The notes: generated by a model not told the origin, from the sequence alone. Counted from the first letter of the stretch, positions 1-7,268 are shown. The stretch is DNA of 7,425 nucleotides from Planctomycetota bacterium (GCA_015485455.1 WFTN01000403.1:1-7425), one strand, 5' to 3'. Numbers and translations: made by a program.

Positions 1-1
1 C

Positions 2-2017
2 ATGAAGTCGCGGGTTGAAGACCAGGTCCAGCGCAGTCGCCATTACGCGATCTTGGATGAGGTTGATAATATCCTCATCGATGAAGCGCGGACTCCTCTG
101 ATTATCTCTGGCCCTGGGGAAGGAGACACCCGCAAGTATTTCGACGCGGATCGCATCGCTAGGAAGCTGGAGATCGGCCGGGACTTTGAGATCAAGGAGA
201 AGGAATCTCAAGCTCTGCTCACAGAAGAGGGCATCGTCAATGCCCAAAAGTTGGCTCACGTCGACGATTTCTATACGGGCTCCAATATGCAGTGGCCCCA
301 TTTGTTGGAGCAGGCATTACGAGCCCATCATCTCTTCTTCCGTGACAAAGACTACATGGTTGGCCAGGGTGATGAGGGTAAGACGGAAGTCATTATTATC
401 GACGAATTCACCGGTCGCGCCATGGCTGGTCGCCGCTGGAGTGATGGCCTTCATCAAGCCATCGAAGCGAAAGAAAGTATTTCCATCAAGGCAGAGTCCC
501 AAACTCTGGCTTCGATTACCTTCCAAAACTTCTTTAAGCTTTACGATAAGCTGGCGGGTATGACCGGTACGGCTTTGACAGAAGCCGGGGAATTCCTCAA
601 GATTTACAATCTGAATGTTGTTGCCATTCCCACCAATCGGCCTATTGCTCGTCAGGACTTAGACGACAAGATCTACGCCGATCAAAAAGACAAGTACCGG
701 GCCGTCGTTGAGGAAATCAAAGAAATTCACGCCACCGGGCGGCCAATCCTGGTGGGTACCACTTCGATCGAGATATCCGAGAAAGTGTCCGCCATTTTGG
801 ACCGCAATGGCATCCAGCACAACGTCTTGAACGCCAAGCATCATGAGCGCGAAGCTGAGATCATTTCGAATGCTGGGCAAAAGAACGCTGTCACCATCGC
901 CACGAACATGGCTGGTCGTGGTACGGACATCAAGCTCGGCCCAGGTATTGCCAAGGCTGGTGGACTTCATGTCTTAGGTACTGAGCGTCATGAATCCCGT
1001 CGTATCGATAATCAGCTCCGCGGTCGTGGTGGTCGCCAAGGAGATCCTGGGTCTACGCGTTTCTTCTTAGCGTTGGACGATGATCTCATGAGGCGCTTTG
1101 CTTCTGACAATGTCGCCAACCTTTTGAAGAAACTCGGTCTAAAAGATGGACAGGCGATCGAACACAAGTGGATCAACAAGTCTATTGCGAATGCGCAGAA
1201 GAAGGTTGAGAACCGCAACTTCGAAATTCGTAAGAGCCTGCTTGAGTATGACAATGTCATGAATGAGCAGCGGAAGATCATCTATGATCGTCGCCGCCAA
1301 ATCCTCGAAGGACGTGAGCTTCGGGGCTTGATTGACAATATGTTTGATGAAGTGGTGGATGCCGCTGTTGGTCTCTATGTCGACACAGAGCTGCCTGCTT
1401 CTGAGTGGGAATGGGATGCTTTGGAGCTGTGGTACAACAAGAAAACTGGTGACAGTTTCAAGTTGGATCGATCTCTCAAGGATCATGATGACATCGCAGA
1501 CGCCCTTAAGACTCAACTCAGCAAGGACTACGACAAGTGCTATGAGCGCAGTGGCGAAGAGCGGATGGCGGTTCTTGAACGCTACCTTCTCCTCAATGCC
1601 TTTGATGTTAAATGGAAAGAGCATCTCTCTGCTATGGACGCTCTCAAGTCCGGTATTGGACTTCGGAGCTTTGCCCAAATCGATCCCAAGATGGAATATC
1701 GTCGGGAAGCCTTAGAGACCTTCCAAGAGATGATTGCCGCCATCTACGAAGAAGTCACTGACTTCATCTTGCGGGTAGAGATCCGCGAGGAAGAAACAGC
1801 ATCAGCGAAGAACGTTTGGAGTCAACAAGAGGCGAGTAAAGAGCAATTCGGCGAGTACGACAGCAACCGTCAGCAGCAAGATGCGGCGGTGAGCCGTGAT
1901 CAGAATGCAAAACCCGCCAAGCCATTTGTCCGTCAGGACGAAAAAGTGGGGCGCAATGATGCTTGTCCTTGTGGAAGTGGCAAGAAGTACAAGAAGTGTC
2001 ACGGTTCAGGAGCCTAA
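2..2017 (+). CDS. secA: Preprotein translocase ATPase SecA, C-terminal ~75% (5' end outside window)
   Basis: SecA is the cytosolic ATPase motor that pushes preproteins through the SecYEG channel. The 671 residues read from the window edge begin just before the Walker B/DEVD motif (D19-D22, followed by [13 protein letters not shown]). About 190 N-terminal residues with the Walker A site are therefore missing, and the Met at the edge is internal, not the start. In order: preprotein cross-linking domain (about 39-185) with IDEFTGR (133-139) and [20 protein letters not shown] (186-190); NBD2 with VGTTSIE (251-257), [13 protein letters not shown] (298-310) and the arginine-finger region [13 protein letters not shown] (338-350); helical wing/scaffold with [13 protein letters not shown] (413-425) and [16 protein letters not shown] (540-555). 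A polar linker leads to a C-terminal zinc finger (C655, C657, C666, H667) that in the family binds SecB and phospholipids. It is first in a probable secA-waaA-metK unit. The protein looks intact; identification is certain. Confidence 0.98.
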   Translation: MKSRVEDQVQRSRHYAILDEVDNILIDEARTPLIISGPGEGDTRKYFDADRIARKLEIGRDFEIKEKESQALLTEEGIVNAQKLAHVDDFYTGSNMQWPHLLEQALRAHHLFFRDKDYMVGQGDEGKTEVIIIDEFTGRAMAGRRWSDGLHQAIEAKESISIKAESQTLASITFQNFFKLYDKLAGMTGTALTEAGEFLKIYNLNVVAIPTNRPIARQDLDDKIYADQKDKYRAVVEEIKEIHATGRPILVGTTSIEISEKVSAILDRNGIQHNVLNAKHHEREAEIISNAGQKNAVTIATNMAGRGTDIKLGPGIAKAGGLHVLGTERHESRRIDNQLRGRGGRQGDPGSTRFFLALDDDLMRRFASDNVANLLKKLGLKDGQAIEHKWINKSIANAQKKVENRNFEIRKSLLEYDNVMNEQRKIIYDRRRQILEGRELRGLIDNMFDEVVDAAVGLYVDTELPASEWEWDALELWYNKKTGDSFKLDRSLKDHDDIADALKTQLSKDYDKCYERSGEERMAVLERYLLLNAFDVKWKEHLSAMDALKSGIGLRSFAQIDPKMEYRREALETFQEMIAAIYEEVTDFILRVEIREEETASAKNVWSQQEASKEQFGEYDSNRQQQDAAVSRDQNAKPAKPFVRQDEKVGRNDACPCGSGKKYKKCHGSGA

Positions 2018-2038
2018 TTTTCGTTTCTGACTTGTTGT

Positions 2039-2049
2039 GAGGGATAGGT
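2039..2049 (+). promoter_or_regulatory. Ribosome binding site and start choice for waaA
   Basis: GAGGG at 2039-2043 lies 6 nt before a TTG at 2050 and 12 nt before an in-frame GTG at 2056. A weaker AGG at 2046-2048 is 7 nt from the GTG. Spacing to the better purine box favours the TTG, while start-codon preference favours the GTG. The two differ by only two residues and the choice does not affect the product call. Confidence 0.45.
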
Positions 2050-3336
2050 TTGGTCGTGACCATCATTTTTGATTTGGTCTATGCCCTTGCGGCAATCTTG
2101 ATCGGGCCCTTCTATTTGATTTGGCGGTGCTTCAAAGGCAAGGCCATGGCCCCCATGGCCGAGCGCTTGTTTCGCTTTCCGGTCCCGAAATCGAAGAAAC
2201 CCGTGGTTTGGATTCATGGGGTCTCCGTTGGGGAGATCCTGGCGGCCAGAGGCATCGTGGAAGGGCTTCGGGGGAGGCAGCCTTCGGTCGAAGTGGTGAT
2301 CTCAGCTACCACCCCCACGGGTCTTGCCATCGCGAAGAGAGAATACCCGGAACTTCTTTGTCTCTATTGCCCTTTGGACTTTTCTTCTTCTGTGGGGCGG
2401 GCCCTTAGCCAAATCCAACCCAAATTGTTTGTCCTCATGGAGCTGGAGCTGTGGCCCAATTTGCTTCTTGGATTGGCTCAGAGAAAGGTCCCAATTGTCC
2501 TAGCTAATGGCAGGCTCTCAGCTCGGTCGGCCCGGGGTTATGGTCGGCTCCAGAAGTTCCATGGGCGGCTCTTCACTCCCATCAGCAAGTTCTTGATGCA
2601 AGGAGAGGAACATCGGGACCGTCTGCTGCAATTGTCTGTGCCCGATGACCGGATTGAGGTTTTGGGCAACCTCAAAGTTGATAACCTGATGGTGGACCCT
2701 CGCGTCAGTGAAATTTTGAGTGACGAACTTGGTTTCCGAGAGGAAATGATCTTTGTTGCTGGCAGTACTCACTGCGGTGAGGATGAATCCGTATTTCGTG
2801 CTTACTTAACTGCTCGCAATAACTTAGGATCACTGCGATTGATCTTGGCCCCCAGGCACTTAGAGCGTCTGGATAGGATCGAGTCTTTGGCTGCTTCACT
2901 GGGGCTAAAGACAGTGCGGAGAAAAAGTGGCCAAGTTGCCGATGACAGATCTAATAGCGTTGTTCTGGTGGACACACTTGGTGAATTACCCATTTTTTTT
3001 GGGTTAGCCGATGTTGTTTTTCTGGGTGGCAGTCTGGCGAAAGTTGGTGGCCACAACGTTTTGGAACCCGCCGCTTGTGGGGTGTTTCAAATCCTTGGTC
3101 CTCACACATGGACGGTCCAAGGGTTGGTAGATGAACTCAAGGCTGTTGATGCGGTGGCCATCGTAAATGACGAGGCCACCTTGTCGCAGGAACTGAGTGC
3201 GATATTAAGTAATAAGTCACGGCGCGAGGCAGCTCATTTGAGTGCCAAGCAAGTTGTGGCGCGCCACCGAGGCGCACTTGACCAAACAATGCGAGTCTTG
3301 GAGGAGTTTCTTCCAAGCCACAGTGACAGTGATTAG
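2050..3336 (+). CDS. waaA: 3-deoxy-D-manno-octulosonic acid (Kdo) transferase WaaA/KdtA
   Basis: This is a GT30-family inner-membrane glycosyltransferase that transfers Kdo from CMP-Kdo to the lipid A precursor, the first step of LPS core assembly. The 428-residue length is normal. A hydrophobic N-terminal segment (about residues 4-26) serves as the membrane anchor. The N-terminal domain has VWIHGVSVGE with the conserved Glu62 (equivalent to the proposed catalytic base), the ATTPTG motif (86-91), MELELWPN (130-137) and LANGRLSARSARGY (151-164). The C-terminal nucleotide-sugar domain has AGSTHCGEDE (237-246), LAPRHLER (266-273) and GGSLAKVGGHNVLEPAACG (326-344). It lies 32 bp after secA and 19 bp before metK, so co-transcription is likely. 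How many Kdo residues it adds cannot be read from the sequence. The gene implies an outer membrane with lipid A. Confidence 0.96.
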   Translation: MVVTIIFDLVYALAAILIGPFYLIWRCFKGKAMAPMAERLFRFPVPKSKKPVVWIHGVSVGEILAARGIVEGLRGRQPSVEVVISATTPTGLAIAKREYPELLCLYCPLDFSSSVGRALSQIQPKLFVLMELELWPNLLLGLAQRKVPIVLANGRLSARSARGYGRLQKFHGRLFTPISKFLMQGEEHRDRLLQLSVPDDRIEVLGNLKVDNLMVDPRVSEILSDELGFREEMIFVAGSTHCGEDESVFRAYLTARNNLGSLRLILAPRHLERLDRIESLAASLGLKTVRRKSGQVADDRSNSVVLVDTLGELPIFFGLADVVFLGGSLAKVGGHNVLEPAACGVFQILGPHTWTVQGLVDELKAVDAVAIVNDEATLSQELSAILSNKSRREAAHLSAKQVVARHRGALDQTMRVLEEFLPSHSDSD

Positions 3337-3355
3337 TCAAAACCAGGAGTCTTGA

Positions 3356-4522
3356 ATGAGTGAACGCAGAGTCTTCACCTCTGAGTCGGTTTCGATGGGC
3401 CACCCCGATAAGGTGGCTGACCAGGTTTCTGATGCTATCTTGGATGCCATGCTTGAGCAGGATCCCAAGAGCCGCGTCGCCTGCGAAACTATGGTGACCA
3501 CAGGATACGTTCAGATTGCTGGAGAAGTCACCAGCAGCGCAACAGTCGATATCCCAACCTTGATTCGCAAGGTCATTAGCGACATTGGCTATACATCTTC
3601 TGATATCGGTTTCGATGCGGAAAGCTGCGCCATTAATATTGCTCTCGACAAGCAATCACCGGACATCGCCCAAGGTGTGGACGATGACGACGGTTTGCAT
3701 AAAGAGCAGGGTGCTGGTGATCAAGGAATCATGTTTGGTTACGCCTGCCGGGAAACCGAAGAATTGATGCCCATGCCTATCATGCTGTCACATCAGTTGA
3801 TGGCTTATTTGGCCGAGTGCCGCCAGACTGGTGCTGTTGATTGGCTTCGCCCCGATTCCAAGTCTCAGGTGACTGTTGAATACGATGGTGAGACCCCTGT
3901 GCGGGTTGATACAGTCTTGATCTCGACTCAACACAATGAGGACGTTTCCCACGAAGAGATTGTCCGCTACATTGTTGAAGACGTCATCAAGAAGGTCATT
4001 CCAGCCGAGCTTCTTGACGACAAGACCGTCTATCACGTTAACCCAACCGGACGATTTGTCATTGGGGGTCCCATGGGAGATTGCGGTCTTACCGGCCGTA
4101 AGATCATTGTGGACACCTATGGCGGCATGGGGCGCCATGGTGGGGGAGCCTTCTCTGGCAAAGATCCTACCAAGGTTGATCGTTCTGCTGCTTACGCTGC
4201 TCGCTGGGTTGCCAAGAACATTGTTGCCGCCGGTTTGGCTGATCGTTGTGAGTTGCAATTGAGTTATGCCATTGGTGTGGCTCAGCCTTTGTCGATCCGG
4301 GTGATGACCCAGGGCACCAACAAGATTGAGGAGTCTCGCATTGAAGAATTGGTGCGGGAGGTCTTCGACCTGCGTCCGGCTGCCATTGTCGATGACTTAG
4401 ATCTTCTCAAGCCACGCTATCTTCAAACGGCTGCCCACGGTCATTTCGGGCGCAAGGAAGAGGCTTTCACTTGGGAAAGAACCGATCGGGCCGACGCCCT
4501 GCGGAAAGCCGCTGGCCTTTAG
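3356..4522 (+). CDS. metK: S-adenosylmethionine synthetase (methionine adenosyltransferase)
   Basis: MetK makes S-adenosylmethionine from ATP and methionine in the cytosol, releasing phosphate and pyrophosphate. The 388-residue length is typical. The ATP/metal-binding start is [19 protein letters not shown] (15-33), with His16 and Asp18 in the expected places. The family signature [12 protein letters not shown] is at 119-130 and the second signature [19 protein letters not shown] at 262-280. [11 protein letters not shown] (253-263) and the C-terminal region HGHFGR (361-366) are also conserved. The ATG is preceded by an AGGAG box (3345-3349) at a 6-nt spacing, which fixes the start. It is the last gene of the secA-waaA-metK run and is followed 18 bp later by a strong terminator. 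I see no SAM riboswitch in the 19-bp gap upstream, so any control would be at the operon level. Confidence 0.98.
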   Translation: MSERRVFTSESVSMGHPDKVADQVSDAILDAMLEQDPKSRVACETMVTTGYVQIAGEVTSSATVDIPTLIRKVISDIGYTSSDIGFDAESCAINIALDKQSPDIAQGVDDDDGLHKEQGAGDQGIMFGYACRETEELMPMPIMLSHQLMAYLAECRQTGAVDWLRPDSKSQVTVEYDGETPVRVDTVLISTQHNEDVSHEEIVRYIVEDVIKKVIPAELLDDKTVYHVNPTGRFVIGGPMGDCGLTGRKIIVDTYGGMGRHGGGAFSGKDPTKVDRSAAYAARWVAKNIVAAGLADRCELQLSYAIGVAQPLSIRVMTQGTNKIEESRIEELVREVFDLRPAAIVDDLDLLKPRYLQTAAHGHFGRKEEAFTWERTDRADALRKAAGL

Positions 4523-4540
4523 TCGCCCTGAATCAACAGA

Positions 4541-4576
4541 AGAACCCTGGTAACCAAGTTGCCGGGGTTCTTTTCT
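4541..4576 (+). terminator. Intrinsic terminator after metK
   Basis: The arms AGAACCCTGGTAAC (4541-4554) and GTTGCCGGGGTTCT (4558-4571) form a 14-bp stem with two G-U pairs and no mismatch. They close a CAA loop and run into TTTT (4571-4574) and further T-rich sequence. The hairpin starts 18 bp after the metK stop and should end the secA-waaA-metK transcript. Confidence 0.9.
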
Positions 4577-4658
4577 GTCTTGACAGGGTGAATTTATCGT
4601 GTGAGTCCTAACTTATTCTACAGCCTATCCTTATGAATTTTGCCGAATGTCTGCAGGA

Positions 4659-4674
4659 TGGCCCATTCTTTGCA
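4659..4674 (+). promoter_or_regulatory. Candidate sigma-54 (-24/-12) promoter of the pseudopilin gene
   Basis: The sequence TGGCCC-ATTCT-TTGCA matches the RpoN consensus TGGCAC-N5-TTGC(A/T) except for one base (C for A in the -24 box). GG and GC have the exact required separation. With C4673 as -12, transcription would start near 4685, leaving a 47-nt leader before the ATG at 4732. Sigma-54 control of pilin genes is well known in Pseudomonas and Myxococcus; applying it here is inference. I did not identify an activator-binding site upstream. Confidence 0.5.
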
Positions 4675-4731
4675 ATAATAGGGGGCGGCTCAGTCCAGCA
4701 AGAAATCGTCCAAGAATCGAGCGACCCAATT

Positions 4732-5391
4732 ATGAATTCTCCCCGACCTTCTCAGCATGGCTTCACTTTAGTCGAGCTGCTCGTTGTGATTTCCATCATC
4801 CTACTCTTGGCGACCTTTGGTGTGACCAAGTTCATCGAAGGAAAGCGTGATGCTGAGATGGTGACATCGCAGGATCACTTGGGGCAGATCCTTTACCACT
4901 TGAAGCGATTTGAAACGAAGAAGAGAAGTCTTCCTATCAAGCGCAAAGATGGCTCCTATTTCACCGGCTCCGAGTTTGTTTTGGCTATTTGGGATGATGC
5001 CATTCTGGACAAGACGGCGAACAACGCGAAGATCTTCTTCTGCCCCTCTTTGGCCCAACCACCGTTGACTGAGGATAACTTGGAAGACATGGTGACGGCG
5101 GAGAGCATTCACTATGCCGGGCGTACTCAGGAGAACAAAGATTTCCGCATTGGGCGAAGCACCCAGGGTAAGCCTTCTAAGACAATTGTGGCTTGCAATA
5201 AGCCTTTGTTTGAAGGCCAAATCCCTCATGCGGGCCGAGCCTTGGCAGTCATCTACCTGGACGGCAGTAGTGGTGAAATTTCACGGGAAGACTTTGGCCC
5301 TGACTGGGGCGATGATGAACCCCTTGCTATTGGCGAAGAGTCCCCAGTGGAAGCACTCCAAGGCCTCAGCGGAGCAGGTGACGACTACTAG
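4732..5391 (+). CDS. Type IV pilin-like / pseudopilin protein with prepilin cleavage motif and H-X10-DG C-terminal motif
   Basis: The 219-residue product has a 10-residue leader ending in Gly10, then FTLVELLVVISIILLLATFG. This is the classic prepilin peptidase site with Phe at +1 and Glu at +5 (Glu15), followed by a hydrophobic helix of about 20 residues. It should be processed, N-methylated and assembled into a type IV pilus or type II secretion-like filament. The soluble part has FCPS (103-106) and PHAGRALAVIYLDG (165-178), which resembles the H-X9-DG motif of PVC-group prepilin-like proteins with one extra residue (H166, D177, G178). The tail (189-219) is acidic. An in-frame ATG at 4633 would add 33 residues before the leader, which is atypical, and would lie upstream of the candidate -24/-12 promoter, so 4732 is chosen. 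There is no convincing Shine-Dalgarno box. No pilus assembly genes are adjacent, so the exact filament is unknown. Confidence 0.85.
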   Translation: MNSPRPSQHGFTLVELLVVISIILLLATFGVTKFIEGKRDAEMVTSQDHLGQILYHLKRFETKKRSLPIKRKDGSYFTGSEFVLAIWDDAILDKTANNAKIFFCPSLAQPPLTEDNLEDMVTAESIHYAGRTQENKDFRIGRSTQGKPSKTIVACNKPLFEGQIPHAGRALAVIYLDGSSGEISREDFGPDWGDDEPLAIGEESPVEALQGLSGAGDDY

Positions 5392-5925
5392 ACTATCGCC
5401 ACAGTGTAGAATGCGGCCACCGTTGATTTGAATCAGCTTGTACGGGGTTCATGGATTCCTGCACTTCCTGAGGTAAGGAGTGGCAACCATGCAATGTCAT
5501 GGGGGTTGAAACAGCTGTTCCGAATCCGGACGCCGCTGACGAGAGGCCTCCACAATAGGAAGGGCAGTCGCCCTTCTTGACTTCGAGGAGAATCCTGAAC
5601 TTAAGAAGCGGTGAGTTTGGCCAGCACAATTTGGGAAGAATGTTGCTTGCAAGGCCGGGCGTAAATTCCTGAGATTCTCCCTCTTGGCGGTTCCTTGATT
5701 TGATCGGGTGAGTGGGGCGGGGCTTCGACAAAACTCTCCAGGTTTTCTCCCTATTCCAAGGCAATGTCGTGCTGCATCGAGAGAGCAATCGTTTTCGTTT
5801 GGGCGTTTCCTCCAGGTAACGAAGAGGGGGCACTGCCTTTCTGGATTGATCTGGGGGGGCTCAGCGAAATGCTCCAAACCCCCTTTGCTGGGATATTTAT
5901 CGCTATTTCGTCGTTTTTGTCGGCT
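5392..5925 (+). other. Non-coding stretch between pseudopilin gene and second sigma-54 site
   Basis: About 530 bp without a credible gene. The open frames on both strands here overlap one another, lack ribosome binding sites and give low-complexity-free but family-less translations rich in Ser, Pro, Arg and Cys, as expected of chance frames. No tRNA or known RNA signature was recognised. The visible structures are the hairpin at 5559-5576, an 8-bp palindrome GAGGCCTC just before it, and a G-run/C-run pair (GGGGGGG near 5852-5858 with CCCCC near 5879-5883). AT-rich sequence at 5892-5920 lies directly upstream of the sigma-54 candidate. Confidence 0.5.
5559..5578 (+). terminator. Possible weak terminator or stable hairpin downstream of the pseudopilin gene
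   Basis: GAAGGGC (5559-5565) and GCCCTTC (5570-5576) form a perfect 7-bp stem around an AGTC tetraloop, followed only by TTGACTTC. It is the best hairpin downstream of the pseudopilin stop (about 170 bp away). The missing T tract makes it a poor intrinsic terminator; it may instead stabilise the 3' end or be incidental. Confidence 0.3.
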
Positions 5926-5940
5926 TGGCACAATGGTTGC
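5926..5940 (+). promoter_or_regulatory. Candidate sigma-54 (-24/-12) promoter, exact consensus boxes
   Basis: TGGCAC (5926-5931), five bases, TTGC (5937-5940): both RpoN boxes match the consensus exactly with exact spacing, and T5925 also fits the preferred pyrimidine before the box. With C5940 as -12, the start would be near 5952. AT-rich DNA just upstream (5892-5920) could aid bending between an activator and the polymerase. No protein gene with a ribosome binding site follows. A strong terminator lies about 270 bp downstream, so the product would be a non-coding RNA. Confidence 0.5.
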
Positions 5941-6080
5941 GACTTGTGGGGCCATGACAAACAAACGTGCCGTGTCTTTGACGCGATTGAGAGGGGGACG
6001 GTTTCCTTGCCCGTCCGGCTGGTTGTCGCTGGCGTAGCGAGACCGAGACGATAGCAGGGGCCCATGAGTATGGGGCTTGA

Positions 6081-6096
6081 ACCGATGTCCATCGGT
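6081..6096. repeat. Perfect inverted repeat, 7-2-7
   Basis: ACCGATG, two bases (TC), CATCGGT. As RNA this would be a short hairpin; as DNA it is an operator-like dyad. It sits inside the candidate RNA and 62 bp before a second dyad of the same 7-2-7 geometry but different sequence. Confidence 0.6.
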
Positions 6097-6142
6097 GCCG
6101 GAATATCACCCAGCACGCCCGGACTCAAAGCAGGCGTTTCGT

Positions 6143-6158
6143 ATTCCACTTGTGGAAT
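6143..6158. repeat. Perfect inverted repeat, 7-2-7
   Basis: ATTCCAC, two bases (TT), GTGGAAT. It has the same arm and spacer lengths as the dyad at 6081-6096 with unrelated sequence, which fits consecutive RNA hairpins better than two copies of one protein-binding site. Confidence 0.6.
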
Positions 6159-6209
6159 TCCGATCTTCTTGGGGTGTCGGTGCACAAGAAATCCCCAAGT
6201 GCCCAATCG

Positions 6210-6246
6210 AAGGGCCGTTGTCTCCTTGGAAACAGCGGCCCTTTTC
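6210..6246 (+). terminator. Intrinsic terminator between convergent units, best on + strand
   Basis: AAGGGCCGTTGT (6210-6221) pairs with ACAGCGGCCCTT (6232-6243) over 12 bp with one G-U pair and a 10-nt loop. It is followed on the + strand by TTTTCTT (6242-6248 including the arm end). On the - strand it begins 32 bp after the lipoprotein gene stop, but there only TT follows the stem. It probably ends a + strand transcript and may also serve the - strand operon. Confidence 0.8.
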
Positions 6247-6274
6247 TTGCGTCATCATGGAATGAAAGAAAGTC

Positions 6275-6685
6275 TCATTTGCGCTTCATGGTGAATTTCT
6301 TTCCTTCTGATTCGAAGAGGAGCTTGTCGCCATTGATGGTCGCGACGGCGAGTTTCTCTTTGCCGTCCACAGTGGTCTTGAGAGTGAGTTTGTCGCCGTC
6401 TGATTCTGTGACCTCGAAGTCGCTGCTTTTCTCTTTTGAGTCTCCCATGAGCTTCATCTTGCTTATGACCTTATTGCCGGAGAAAGTGATCTCCATGTCC
6501 ATCGACTCAAGCACATTGAGCATGCCCTTCTTGCTGATCTCATTGGCGTCTTTGTATTCAGATGTCTCTTTGAAAGAGTCTATGTCTAGGACCCAAGTGC
6601 CTTGCAATTGGTCTTCTTTCGAGTCTGAGCAAGCGGCCGGAACCAGTAAGATTGCCAGAAACGCGATAACGTAGGTGATTTTCAT
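6275..6685 (-). CDS. Small predicted lipoprotein with lipocalin-like domain
   Basis: The 136-residue product starts with a lipoprotein signal peptide: Lys2, a hydrophobic stretch, and VPAAC with Cys19 as the lipidated residue. The -3 position is Pro, slightly off the usual lipobox. After a charged linker comes LQGTWVLD (27-34), the start typical of lipocalin-like domains. Predicted beta strands then alternate with turns such as FSGNKV, ESDGDKLTL, VDGKEKLAV and INGDKLLFES, ending in a basic tail. It is rich in Lys, Glu and Asp and should sit at a membrane facing the periplasm. A GAAGGA box (6694-6699) lies 8 nt before the ATG and supports the start. It follows the DinB-family gene by 18 bp and is probably co-transcribed. 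The ligand and function are unknown; the domain assignment rests on the N-terminal motif and strand pattern. Confidence 0.8.
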   Translation of the reverse strand: MKITYVIAFLAILLVPAACSDSKEDQLQGTWVLDIDSFKETSEYKDANEISKKGMLNVLESMDMEITFSGNKVISKMKLMGDSKEKSSDFEVTESDGDKLTLKTTVDGKEKLAVATINGDKLLFESEGKKFTMKRK

Positions 6686-6703
6686 AATACTTGTCCTTCG
6701 GTT

Positions 6704-7219
6704 TTAGTGTTTCAGTATTCCAAGATAGGCTTGCCAAGGCCCGACGGCGTCTTTGAGCTGCCTGCTCATGACACGAGCGATTTGGGCGATGTGCCCTAAG
6801 TCGTGTACGACCCAGGTATTCAGCAGTTCACTGAGGGTAACCATACCAAACTCGGGGTGCTTCCCTGTGAGTGACAGTTGGGAGGGGGTTAAGTCGAGAC
6901 TTCGGACCCGTTCTAAGTTGGCACCGCGGAGTGTGGCAAAGTTGCTTAAGAGCTTGGCTATTGAGGTGTTCTTGGGGAAGTTGAAACGGTCAAAGGGTGT
7001 GAACGTAACTTGTTCACCTTGCTGCAAGATGATCTCCAAGCGGGGAATCCAGTCAGTCTTTTCGCCATGAATGAGATGGGCCACGACATCAAGGGGGTTG
7101 AAAGTCCCTTCTCCTTCGTTTGACTCAAGCATCCGCTGAGGCGTGTCTGCCAAGAGGGCTTGAAGAATATGGGGTGTTCTCGAAAGCGTCCCCAGGATTT
7201 CTGAGATGGTCAAATTCAT
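6704..7219 (-). CDS. DinB-family (DinB/YfiT-like) four-helix metal-binding protein
   Basis: The 171-residue product resembles the DinB/YfiT superfamily of four-helix bundles, cytosolic proteins that hold a divalent metal through three histidines. Many members are thiol-dependent transferases or are uncharacterised. Visible signatures are FNPLDVVAHLIHGEKTDWIPR (40-60, His48 and His51), and TWVVHDLGHIAQIARVM (135-151) with the H-x3-H pair His139/His143. A conserved C-terminal stretch VGPWQAYLGIL follows (159-169). The ATG at 7219 is chosen because the family alignment begins with the first helix (NLTISEILG) and a candidate promoter lies just upstream. An in-frame GTG at 7330 would add 37 residues of Pro- and Ser-rich sequence without family resemblance or ribosome binding site. 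The box before the ATG is weak. It is upstream of, and probably co-transcribed with, the lipoprotein gene. The substrate cannot be told. Confidence 0.85.
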   Translation of the reverse strand: MNLTISEILGTLSRTPHILQALLADTPQRMLESNEGEGTFNPLDVVAHLIHGEKTDWIPRLEIILQQGEQVTFTPFDRFNFPKNTSIAKLLSNFATLRGANLERVRSLDLTPSQLSLTGKHPEFGMVTLSELLNTWVVHDLGHIAQIARVMSRQLKDAVGPWQAYLGILKH

Positions 7220-7268
7220 GACGGGGATTCCATCTGGGCCAAGGGGTGGAGCTATGGGATCAGATAGA

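Larger units (their letters stand above)
5952..6246 (+). ncRNA. Candidate structured non-coding RNA (unrecognised family)
   Basis: The limits are inferred from the sigma-54 candidate at 5926-5940 and the intrinsic terminator at 6210-6245, giving about 295 nt. Inside lies a run of short perfect stems: GGACGG/CCGTCC (5996-6001 with 6011-6016), TCGCT/AGCGA (6026-6030 with 6036-6040), CCCAT/ATGGG around GAGT (6061-6065 with 6070-6074), ACCGATG/CATCGGT (6081-6096), ACGCC/GGCGT (6115-6119 with 6133-6137) and ATTCCAC/GTGGAAT (6143-6158). The terminator hairpin follows. I checked for RNase P RNA, tmRNA, SRP RNA and tRNA hallmarks and saw none. No reading frame in it has a convincing start. Existence as a transcript is unproven; short stems can occur by chance. 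Confidence 0.35.

Noticed and set aside
1139..1678. 179-codon - strand open frame within secA
   Set aside because: It is a shadow frame of the strongly conserved secA coding strand.
4580..4585. TTGACA just after the metK terminator, as a sigma-70 -35 box for the pseudopilin gene
   Set aside because: No acceptable -10 box lies 16-18 bp downstream; TATTCT at 4614 is 28 bp away.
5954..6037. 27-codon frame starting 2 nt after the predicted sigma-54 start, which would be a leaderless peptide
   Set aside because: It is only the tail of a longer chance frame, has no ribosome binding site, and there is no other sign of a peptide.
5764..6054. 96-codon + strand open frame with some hydrophobic segments
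   Set aside because: No ribosome binding site, no family resemblance, overlapped by open frames on the other strand, and it contains the sigma-54 candidate.
6061..6130. tRNA-like T arm on the - strand (GGTTCAAGCC)
   Set aside because: The T stem has a mismatch, and no complementary acceptor or anticodon arm can be laid out upstream.
5751..6206. 151-codon - strand open frame downstream of the lipoprotein gene
   Set aside because: The translation has the Ser/Pro/Arg-rich look of a chance frame, and its start region lies at the terminator hairpin.
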